Shown here: positions 5,687 through 11,830 of the stretch, piece by piece
How positions within the stretch are numbered: the first letter of the stretch is position 1
Layout: each line of letters begins with the position of its first letter
From: JANNHK01 sp034408875
Lineage (GTDB): Bacteria; Actinomycetota; Acidimicrobiia; IMCC26256; PALSA-610
Assembly: GCA_034408875.1 (NCBI GenBank)
Contig: JAWXCJ010000072.1
Location: forward strand, 1-11,830
Length of the DNA stretch: 11,830 nt
Reading direction: 5' to 3'
Notes under the pieces: model-generated
The model's database searches: none
Told to the model about the DNA's origin: nothing
Seen by the model: only the letters and a program-made list of their open reading frames with translations
Made by a program: the position numbers and the translations under genes

Positions 5687-8536
5687 ATGGTGATGCACGA
5701 CACGCTCGTCGTTCGCGGGGCACGCGAGCACAACCTCAAGAACGTCGACATCGAGCTGCCGCGCGACCGGCTGATCGTGTTCACCGGCCTGTCGGGTTCG
5801 GGGAAGTCGTCGCTGGCATTCGACACGATCTACGCGGAGGGGCAGCGCCGGTATGTCGAGTCGCTGTCGTCGTACGCCCGGCAGTTCCTCGGCCAGATGG
5901 ACAAGCCCGACGTCGACTTCATCGAGGGACTGTCGCCGGCGATTTCGATCGACCAGAAGTCGGCGTCGCGCAACCCGCGGTCCACGGTCGGCACGATCAC
6001 CGAGATCTACGACTACCTCCGGCTGCTGTACGCGCGCATCGGAGTACCGCATTGCCCGAACTGCGGGCGCAAGATCACGCGCCAGACGCCGCAGCAGATC
6101 GTCGACCGCGTCCTGCAACTCCCGGACGGTACGCGATTCCAAGTGCTCGCACCGGTCGTGCGCGGGCGCAAGGGTGAGTACCACGCGCTGCTCGACGAGC
6201 TCGCGTCGCAGGGCTACACGCGGGCCCGCGTCGACGGTGAGCTCTACGACCTGCCCGCCAAGATCCCACTCGAGCGCTACGAGCAGCACACGATCGAGAT
6301 CGTCGTCGACCGGCTCGTGCGCCGCTCGGGTATCGAACGGCGCCTCACCGACTCGCTCGAGACCGCGTTGCGGCTCGCGGAAGGTGTGGCCGAGGTCGAG
6401 ATCGTGCCCAACGAGGGCGAGGCCGAGTCCGAAGTGCTCACGTTCTCCGAGCACCTGGCGTGCACCCATTGTGGCTTGTCGTTCGACGAACTCGCGCCCC
6501 GCAACTTCTCGTTCAACTCGCCCTACGGCGCGTGCGAGACGTGCGACGGGTTGGGCACCAAGTTCCAGGTCGACCCCGAGCTGGTCATCGCCGACGACGA
6601 CCTCGCGATCGACGACGGTGCGATCGCGCCGTGGTCGGGGTTCCGCGGCGAGTACTTCAACCGCGTGCTCGCGGCGGTCGGCGACGAGCACGGGTTCACG
6701 ACATCGACGCCGTGGAAGAAACTCAAGGCCGCGCAGAAGAAGATCGTGTTGTACGGCGCGGGCGGCAAGACCGTCACGGTTCGGTACAAGAACCGGTACG
6801 GGCGCCAGCGGCAGTACACGTCGAAGTACGAAGGCGTCATTCCGTGGGTGGAACGCCGCCACACGGAGTCCGACTCCGACCGCGTGCGCGAGGTCATCGA
6901 GGGGTACATGCGGCTGGTGCCGTGCCCGGCGTGCAAGGGCGCGCGGCTCAAGCCCGCGTCGCTGGCCGTGAGTGTCGGGGGGAAGAACCTCGCCGAGGTG
7001 GGCGACCTCTCCATCACCGACTGTGCCGCGTTCTTCCGCACGATCGAACTGTCGGAACGCGACCGGCTCATCGCCGAGCGGGTGTTCAAAGAAGTCATCG
7101 CGCGACTCCAATTCATGCTCGACGTGGGCCTCGACTACCTGTCGCTGAACCGCACGTCGGGAACGCTCGCGGGCGGCGAGGCGCAACGGATCCGGCTCGC
7201 GTCGCAGATCGGCAGCGGTCTCGTCGGCGTGTTGTACGTGCTCGACGAACCGTCGATCGGTCTGCACCAGCGCGACAACCGGCGCCTCATCGAGACGCTC
7301 ATGCGGCTCCGCAATCTCGGCAACACGGTGATTGTCGTCGAGCACGACGAGGAGACCATCCGCGTCGCCGACCACGTCGTCGATATCGGGCCCGGTGCGG
7401 GTGAGCACGGCGGCGAGATCCTCGTGTCGGGGCCGTTGAAGGACGTCCTCAAGTCGAAGACGTCGATCACGGGGCAGTACCTCACCGGCAAGCGCACCAT
7501 CCCGATTCCCGAGTTCCGGCGCGAGCCGGGTGAGGCGTGGATCGCAATACGCGGTGCGAAGGAGCACAACCTCAAGGACATCGACGTCGAGATCCCGCTC
7601 GGCTGCTTCGTCGCGGTCACCGGTGTCAGCGGTTCGGGCAAGAGCACCGTCGTCGGCGACATCCTCCACCCCGCGCTCATGCAGAAGATCTACCGGTCGC
7701 GCGAAGTTCCGGGACGGCACAAGAAGATCGAAGGCGCCGACCAACTCGACAAGGTGATCAATATCGACCAATCGCCCATCGGCCGGACGCCCCGCTCGAA
7801 CCCGGCCACGTACACCGGCGTGTTCGACAAGATCCGCAACCTCTTCGCGACCACGCAGGAAGCGAAGGTGCGCGGTTACCTGCAGGGCCGGTTCTCCTTC
7901 AACGTGAAGGGCGGCCGGTGCGAGTCGTGCCAGGGCGACGGCACGATCAAGATCGAGATGCATTTCCTCCCCGACGTGTACGTGCCGTGCGAGGTGTGCA
8001 AGGGCGCGCGTTACAACCGCGACACGCTCGACATCACGTTCAAAGGCAAGAACATCGCCGAAGTGCTCGACATGCCGGCCGAGGAGGCGCTCGAGTTCTT
8101 CACGAACCAGCCGCCGATCGCGCGCCAGTTGCAGACGCTCGTCGACGTAGGTCTCGGCTACGTGCGCCTGGGTCAGCCGGCACCGACGCTGTCGGGTGGT
8201 GAGGCGCAGCGGGTGAAGTTGTCGACCGAGTTGGGCAAGCGCTCGACCGGCCGCACCATCTACATCCTCGACGAACCCACGACCGGGTTGCACTTCGAGG
8301 ACGTGCGCCGGTTGCTGACGGTGCTGCAACGGCTGGTCGACTCCGGCAACACGATGCTCGTCATCGAGCACAACCTCGACGTCATCAAGTCGGCCGACTG
8401 GATCATCGACCTCGGGCCCGAGGGTGGCAGCGGCGGCGGCATGATCATCGCCGAAGGTTCGCCCGAGCACGTGGCCAAGGTTCCCGAGAGCCATACGGGC
8501 CGCTACCTCGCACCCATCCTGGGCATCGACAGGTGA
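5687..8536 (+). CDS. uvrA: Excinuclease ABC subunit A
   Basis: A 949-residue UvrA, the dimeric ABC-type ATPase that finds bulky DNA lesions and loads UvrB. The first ATPase half has Walker A GLSGSGKSS (34-42), a signature at 494-502 and Walker B LYVLDEPS (516-523). The second half has Walker A GVSGSGKST (646-654), LSGGEAQR (835-842) and YILDEPT (859-865). Zinc sites are intact: C259/C262/C283/C286 in the first module, C745/C748/C768/C771 in the second, and C123/C126 with C413/C416 as the third. The first signature reads LAGGE rather than LSGGE, otherwise the protein is ordinary. The start is ATG 5687, placed 7 nt after a -10 hexamer; codon 3 is also ATG. The gene has a LexA box, and its stop overlaps the next GTG by 4 nt. 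Confidence 0.97.
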   Translation: MVMHDTLVVRGAREHNLKNVDIELPRDRLIVFTGLSGSGKSSLAFDTIYAEGQRRYVESLSSYARQFLGQMDKPDVDFIEGLSPAISIDQKSASRNPRSTVGTITEIYDYLRLLYARIGVPHCPNCGRKITRQTPQQIVDRVLQLPDGTRFQVLAPVVRGRKGEYHALLDELASQGYTRARVDGELYDLPAKIPLERYEQHTIEIVVDRLVRRSGIERRLTDSLETALRLAEGVAEVEIVPNEGEAESEVLTFSEHLACTHCGLSFDELAPRNFSFNSPYGACETCDGLGTKFQVDPELVIADDDLAIDDGAIAPWSGFRGEYFNRVLAAVGDEHGFTTSTPWKKLKAAQKKIVLYGAGGKTVTVRYKNRYGRQRQYTSKYEGVIPWVERRHTESDSDRVREVIEGYMRLVPCPACKGARLKPASLAVSVGGKNLAEVGDLSITDCAAFFRTIELSERDRLIAERVFKEVIARLQFMLDVGLDYLSLNRTSGTLAGGEAQRIRLASQIGSGLVGVLYVLDEPSIGLHQRDNRRLIETLMRLRNLGNTVIVVEHDEETIRVADHVVDIGPGAGEHGGEILVSGPLKDVLKSKTSITGQYLTGKRTIPIPEFRREPGEAWIAIRGAKEHNLKDIDVEIPLGCFVAVTGVSGSGKSTVVGDILHPALMQKIYRSREVPGRHKKIEGADQLDKVINIDQSPIGRTPRSNPATYTGVFDKIRNLFATTQEAKVRGYLQGRFSFNVKGGRCESCQGDGTIKIEMHFLPDVYVPCEVCKGARYNRDTLDITFKGKNIAEVLDMPAEEALEFFTNQPPIARQLQTLVDVGLGYVRLGQPAPTLSGGEAQRVKLSTELGKRSTGRTIYILDEPTTGLHFEDVRRLLTVLQRLVDSGNTMLVIEHNLDVIKSADWIIDLGPEGGSGGGMIIAEGSPEHVAKVPESHTGRYLAPILGIDR

Positions 8537-8922
8537 AAGCAGTTATTCCGTTCGAGATCGACGCGTGGGACGACGCGCCGCCCATCGAACACGACGGTCT
8601 GCAGATCGCGCGGGTGCAGGTGCGCAAACGCTTGACCGGTGACCTGCCGGGGACGAGCGTCGTCGAACTCGTCTCGCTGCTCGTGCAGGGCGCGCCCACC
8701 GCGTACGTCGCGCTGGAACGCGTCGATGGCACCCTGGCCGGCAAGACGGGAAGCTTCGTCTTTCGCCATGTCACCGCGGTCACGAGCGAAGAACCGCCGG
8801 TCGTGCTGCGCGTGATCCCCGGGTCGGGTACGGGTCAACTTGCCGGCATCACCGGCGAGGGCACCATCGAGATCGACGACGATGGCACCCACACGCTCAC
8901 CCTCGACTACGAACTTGACTGA
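8533..8922 (+). CDS. DUF3224 family protein
   Basis: A 129-residue small soluble protein with no signal peptide or membrane helix. I recognise it as DUF3224 (allene-oxide-cyclase-barrel-like, function unknown) by its pattern: an opening strand with FEIDAWDD, RVQVRKRLTGDLPGTS (27-42), AYVALERVDGTLAGKTGSF (58-75), and the closing VIPGSGTGQLAGITGEGTI with IDDDGTHTLTLDYELD. Length is typical of the family. Its GTG overlaps the uvrA stop (GTGA, 4 nt), so translation is probably coupled to uvrA and transcription driven by the LexA-controlled promoter. No catalytic residues can be assigned. A link to DNA repair is suggested only by position. Confidence 0.8.
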   Translation: MKAVIPFEIDAWDDAPPIEHDGLQIARVQVRKRLTGDLPGTSVVELVSLLVQGAPTAYVALERVDGTLAGKTGSFVFRHVTAVTSEEPPVVLRVIPGSGTGQLAGITGEGTIEIDDDGTHTLTLDYELD

Positions 8923-9643
8923 GATCTCGGGCGAGCACTGGGAACACAACGCCCAGTGGTGGCAGGACGGCTTCACGCTCGGCGCCGATGCCGAGTACGA
9001 GGAGCAGATCCTCCCGCTCGCCGCGCAGTACCTCGCCGGCGCGGACCGCATTCTCGACGTCGGCGCCGGCGAAGGCCAGGTCGCACGCTTGGCCTCGAAG
9101 CTCGGCGCCACCCTTGTCGTGGGGGTCGATCCGACGTGGAACCAACTCACGGTTGCGCGACAGCGCGCCGGTGGCCCGGTCTGGACACGCGGCGTCGCCG
9201 AACGATTGCCGTTCCGCGACGCCGAGTTCGACGCGGTCGTCGCTTGCCTCGTGTTCGAGCACATTCCCGATCACGAGGTTGCGATCGCCGAGGTGGCACG
9301 CGTGCTGCGTCCGGGAGGACGGTTCGCGCTGCTCCTCAACCATCCGCTGTTGCAAGCACCGAACAGCGGCTGGGTGATCGACCACGACCTCGAGGAGGAG
9401 TACTGGCGCATCGGCGCGTACCTCGTGCCCGACCTGACGATGGAGGAACTCGCGCCGGGTGTCGTGCTGCCCTTCGTGCACCGCCCGCTGTCGCATTACG
9501 TCAACGCGTTGAGCGATCACGGCCTGCTGATCGAACGGATGGAGGAGCCCGCCCCACCCGAGGGCTTCCTCGCCCGGGCGAAGGAGTATCGAGACGCAGC
9601 CACGATTCCTCGCCTCCTCCTGCTCGTCGCCGTGCGGGGTTGA
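8915..9643 (+). CDS. Class I SAM-dependent methyltransferase (Methyltransf_11-like)
   Basis: A 242-residue protein with a Rossmann-type methyltransferase core. Motif I is ILDVGAGEGQ (46-55), the acidic residue at the end of strand 2 is D72 in VVGVDPTWNQ, and later motifs are GVAERLPFRDAEFDAVV and a post-core VLRPGGRFALLLNHP. These match Methyltransf_11/UbiE-like enzymes. The substrate is unknown; the HPLLQ and EEEYWRIGAYL segments resemble enzymes acting on small molecules or lipids, but this is weak. The start is chosen as TTG 8915, overlapping the DUF3224 stop by 8 nt. Longer versions lie wholly inside the previous gene, and later starts would cut the EHWEHNAQWW opening. It appears to be the third gene of the uvrA unit. 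No strong Shine-Dalgarno is seen. Confidence 0.82.
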   Translation: MTEISGEHWEHNAQWWQDGFTLGADAEYEEQILPLAAQYLAGADRILDVGAGEGQVARLASKLGATLVVGVDPTWNQLTVARQRAGGPVWTRGVAERLPFRDAEFDAVVACLVFEHIPDHEVAIAEVARVLRPGGRFALLLNHPLLQAPNSGWVIDHDLEEEYWRIGAYLVPDLTMEELAPGVVLPFVHRPLSHYVNALSDHGLLIERMEEPAPPEGFLARAKEYRDAATIPRLLLLVAVRG

Positions 9644-9700
9644 ACGCAGGGGAGATTGTGCCTTTCGACACTCCCCGTACCCCTTGCGAACTGGTTGAAT

Positions 9701-9706
9701 TACCCT
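9701..9706 (+). promoter_or_regulatory. Possible -10 element for the membrane glycosyltransferase-like gene
   Basis: TACCCT fits TANNNT and lies in the 104-bp gap after the methyltransferase. It ends 8 nt before an in-frame GTG (9715), so it could drive a leaderless message from there, or a short leader to GTG 9748. No matching -35 at normal spacing is visible. The gap also holds a weak hairpin (9649-9653 with 9672-9676) without a U-tract. Confidence 0.3.
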
Positions 9707-9735
9707 GTGGACAAGTGGGCGGGGGCACCATCGCT

Positions 9736-9740
9736 GGGAG
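9736..9740 (+). promoter_or_regulatory. Ribosome binding site supporting the GTG 9748 start
   Basis: GGGAG lies 7 nt before GTG 9748, which is good spacing. It favours this start over the in-frame GTG at 9715, which has no Shine-Dalgarno, and over the much longer open frame that runs back through the methyltransferase gene. Confidence 0.55.
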
Positions 9741-9747
9741 CGAGGCG

Positions 9748-11421
9748 GTGAAAGAACAGACGCAGGACGCGGGCGTCGCGGCGCCTCCGGCGCGGCGATG
9801 GCCACGATGGCATCCGGCGGCCTCGGCTGCGCTGTTGCTCGTCGTCTACATCTGCCTCTCGTTCGTCGCGGATCCCAACGGGGGGATCACGAGCGATACC
9901 ACTCCGAAAGCGGCGACGCTCGAGGCGATGGAGTCGGGGTCCATGTGGTCGCCGGACGTCGGGTACTGGGCTGCGGCCGAGGACCCCGACGGCGTTCTGC
10001 ATCCGCTATGGGACACCAACCGGTTCGGCGACGACTGGGTCAACGTCACGACGTTGCCGATGCTGCTCGCGGCATCACCGTTGTGGGATGTCGGCGGCCA
10101 CCGCCTCGCGTTGCTGCTTCCGATGCTCGGCGGCGTCGCGTGCGCTCTCGCCGCTCGCGCTCTGGCCCGCCGCCTCGGAAGCGTCTCGCCTGACACCGCG
10201 TTCTGGGTCGTCGGGCTCGCGTCACCGGTCGTCGTGTACGCCCTCGACCTTTGGGAACACGCGCCAGGTCTCGCGTTGATGCTGTGGGGGATCGTCGCTC
10301 TCCTTGACGCATCGAGAGAACGCCGCCTGGTGCCGGCGGTGCTGGCGGGCGTGGCGTTCGGCATCGCGTTCAGCATGCGCACCGAAGCGATTGTGTACGG
10401 GTTCGTCGCAACGCTGGTGCTCCTCGTGTATCCCGCGGTGCGCCGTGTCGCGTGGCGCGACGCCTTCACGAGTGGCGCGTGTGTGTTGGCGGGCCTGATC
10501 GCCGCATTCCTCGCCAACGACTTCCTCGAGCGTGTGGTGCTCGGTGACCCGCTGCGAGCTGATCGCACCGCGAATACTGCGGGTGGGACCGCGACCGACC
10601 TGGGCGACCGGCTGCACGCAGCGGCGATCACCACGATCGCCCCGGGTTCGAGCGGCGGCACATCCACATTCGTGTGGGGGGCACTCGTAGCCGGCCTGAT
10701 CTCCGTCGCCGCGTTTGGTCTGCAACGAGGGTGGCACCGGCGCGTCGTCCACGAGTTGCTCGCGATTGCGACGGTCTTCGCGTTGATCCGCCTCGTGGCC
10801 GGGGTCGCATGGGTCAGTGGCTTCATGGTCGCCTTCCCACTCGCGGCGGTCGGGATCGCGGTCGGGTGGAAGGATCCGCGGGCGCGCGCGTTGAGCGCCG
10901 TTGCGGTGCTCACGCTCCCGGTGATCTGGCTGACCCAGTACACCGGTGCGCCCGGTGCACAATGGGGTGGGCGCTACCTGTTGACCTCGAGCATCCTGCT
11001 CGGAGTCGTGGGTCTCGTGGTCATCTCGTCGCTCGACCAGGTGTTCACGCGGGTCATGATCGGGTTGTGCGTCGCATTGACTGCGTTGGGGGTCCTCACC
11101 GTGCAGGTGAGGACCCATGACAGCGCCCAGACCGGGGAACTCCTCGCGGCCGCCGACGAGGACATCGTCATTTCGCGGACCGCCATGCTATTCCGCATCG
11201 CGGCCGGGAGCTACACCGACACGCGCCCGTGGCTCACCGCAGACGACGACGAGAAACTCGCCGAAGCGTTGCGCATCGCGGATGCCCGCGGCGCGGAGAC
11301 GTTGCTCATTGTGACCTACCGCCCCGAAGACGCGGCACCCGAGCTTCCGGGTTGGAAGGTCGTCGAAAGCGGCACCCGCGGGGACCGTGAGTTCTTCGCG
11401 ACGTCGTACGAGCGCATCTGA
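9748..11421 (+). CDS. Polytopic membrane protein, GT-C glycosyltransferase-like
   Basis: A 557-residue integral membrane protein. A short cytoplasmic N-terminus is followed by a first helix (about 24-40), then a large outside loop (about 41-100) with acidic residues just after the helix (D42, D50). About eleven to twelve more helices follow between 104 and 452 (for example 118-139, 150-167, 195-210, 214-230, 241-257, 307-325, 335-372, 381-395, 409-427, 433-452). A soluble C-terminal domain covers about 455-557. A first helix followed by an acidic extracytoplasmic loop is the layout of GT-C enzymes using polyprenyl-phosphate sugars (PMT/ArnT type). I cannot name a specific family, so the transferase role is inference. 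The start is GTG 9748 with GGGAG at 7 nt. Its stop overlaps the next start by 1 nt (TGATG). Confidence 0.75.
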   Translation: MKEQTQDAGVAAPPARRWPRWHPAASAALLLVVYICLSFVADPNGGITSDTTPKAATLEAMESGSMWSPDVGYWAAAEDPDGVLHPLWDTNRFGDDWVNVTTLPMLLAASPLWDVGGHRLALLLPMLGGVACALAARALARRLGSVSPDTAFWVVGLASPVVVYALDLWEHAPGLALMLWGIVALLDASRERRLVPAVLAGVAFGIAFSMRTEAIVYGFVATLVLLVYPAVRRVAWRDAFTSGACVLAGLIAAFLANDFLERVVLGDPLRADRTANTAGGTATDLGDRLHAAAITTIAPGSSGGTSTFVWGALVAGLISVAAFGLQRGWHRRVVHELLAIATVFALIRLVAGVAWVSGFMVAFPLAAVGIAVGWKDPRARALSAVAVLTLPVIWLTQYTGAPGAQWGGRYLLTSSILLGVVGLVVISSLDQVFTRVMIGLCVALTALGVLTVQVRTHDSAQTGELLAAADEDIVISRTAMLFRIAAGSYTDTRPWLTADDDEKLAEALRIADARGAETLLIVTYRPEDAAPELPGWKVVESGTRGDREFFATSYERI

Positions 11422-11830
11422 TGGTTCGGCGCCTGGTCGTTGTCATGTACGCGGGCACGGTCGCCACGGTCTTCGGACTGAGCATGTACCACGCCGCGGC
11501 GCACGACTACTCATATACCGGGTCGTCGCGCTTTGCGTGGACAATCGCATACCTCGCGCTTCTCATTCTCGCGTCGTACAGCGCGGGGTTGCCCGACGTC
11601 CGGGCGGGACGGTCGAGGTTTGCCACCGCAGCAATCGCCGCGGGTGCCGCCGCCATCCCGATCTCGGCCATCCAGCTTGCGCTCGGATCGGCGATCCTTC
11701 CGAGGTTCGTCGTGTTCGGGAGCGCCGTCGCCCTGACGGTCTGGTGGTGGCTCATCGCGCGATGGAGCAGCCGGGTCGCGACCGCGGCGGGCGAAAGCGA
11801 TCTCGTGGTTTTCGTCGGCGGCGACTCGGC
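11421..11830 (+). CDS. Membrane protein, N-terminal part; possible polyprenyl-phosphate sugar transferase (runs off window)
   Basis: An open frame of 136 codons that continues past the window edge. It starts at ATG 11421, sharing one base with the preceding stop (TGATG), so reinitiation after the upstream gene is likely. Four hydrophobic segments are visible (about 5-22, 38-58, 68-90, 96-113), followed by a cytoplasmic stretch in which DLVVFVGGDS (127-136) looks like the first strand and glycine turn of a Rossmann-like domain. Four membrane helices followed by such a domain is the N-terminal layout of WbaP/WcaJ-type sugar-phosphate transferases (CoA_binding_3 region). The catalytic C-terminal domain, if present, lies outside the window. 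The membrane nature is clear; the family is a moderate guess. Confidence 0.6.
   Translation, partial: MVRRLVVVMYAGTVATVFGLSMYHAAAHDYSYTGSSRFAWTIAYLALLILASYSAGLPDVRAGRSRFATAAIAAGAAAIPISAIQLALGSAILPRFVVFGSAVALTVWWWLIARWSSRVATAAGESDLVVFVGGDS

Noticed and set aside
5519..8494. A 991-codon open frame on the minus strand opposite uvrA
   Set aside because: It is the GC-rich mirror of uvrA, which is unmistakable by motifs. The antisense product is biased to Arg, Asp, Glu, Leu and Val with no recognisable domain.
9649..9676. Hairpin GGGGA/TCCCC with an inner GTG/CAC after the methyltransferase as a terminator
   Set aside because: It is bulged and short, with no T-tract following; not strong enough to call.
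9687..9700. CGAAC-TGGT-TGAAT as a second LexA box
   Set aside because: The right arm does not match GTTCG; only the left half-site is present.
8956..9747. N-terminal extension of the 557-residue membrane protein back through the methyltransferase gene
   Set aside because: The extension is Arg-rich and lies in the wrong frame over a clear methyltransferase; GTG 9748 with GGGAG fits better.
9846..11118. Long minus-strand frames opposite the membrane protein gene
   Set aside because: Ser/Thr/Arg/Ala-rich or His/Arg/Asp-rich low-complexity products; the plus strand shows regular membrane helices.

Overview
The window is about 11.8 kb of GC-rich bacterial DNA carrying nine protein genes, packed with short gaps and several start/stop overlaps. 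It looks like a chromosomal segment from a high-GC actinobacterium. An Acidimicrobiia-like lineage is my guess from memory of gene order, not something I could test. Supporting signs are the GC bias at third codon positions, frequent GTG/TTG starts, TANNNT -10 hexamers placed 7-8 nt before start codons (leaderless messages), a Gram-positive type LexA box, and the coaE-uvrB-uvrA order. I see no tRNA, rRNA, CRISPR array, transposase or phage gene.

Left part (1-2800, minus strand): a GAF-containing NarL-type sensor histidine kinase and its LuxR/NarL-type response regulator overlap by 4 nt. A small Flp-type pilin gene lies downstream in the same orientation and ends at a strong hairpin terminator. 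The 152-bp gap before the pilin gene can fold as three consecutive stem-loops, and the last one contains the pilin Shine-Dalgarno sequence. I consider this the best candidate here for undescribed regulation.

Centre (2801-9643, plus strand): after a divergent intergenic region come coaE (last step of coenzyme A synthesis), uvrB and uvrA (nucleotide excision repair), a DUF3224 protein and a class I SAM-dependent methyltransferase. An exact CGAAC-N4-GTTCG LexA operator lies over the probable -35 region of uvrA. The DUF3224 and methyltransferase genes follow uvrA with 4-nt and 8-nt overlaps, so they would be co-transcribed with an SOS-controlled gene.

Right part (9644-11830, plus strand): a polytopic membrane protein resembling GT-C glycosyltransferases is followed, through a TGATG stop/start overlap, by the first 136 codons of another membrane protein. 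That fragment looks like the N-terminus of a polyprenyl-phosphate sugar transferase. This may be the start of a cell-surface glycan locus continuing beyond the window.

Most of the window is conserved housekeeping content. The points worth a second look are regulatory: the folded pilin leader, the LexA-headed uvrA-DUF3224-methyltransferase unit, and the duplicated -10-like repeat before coaE.
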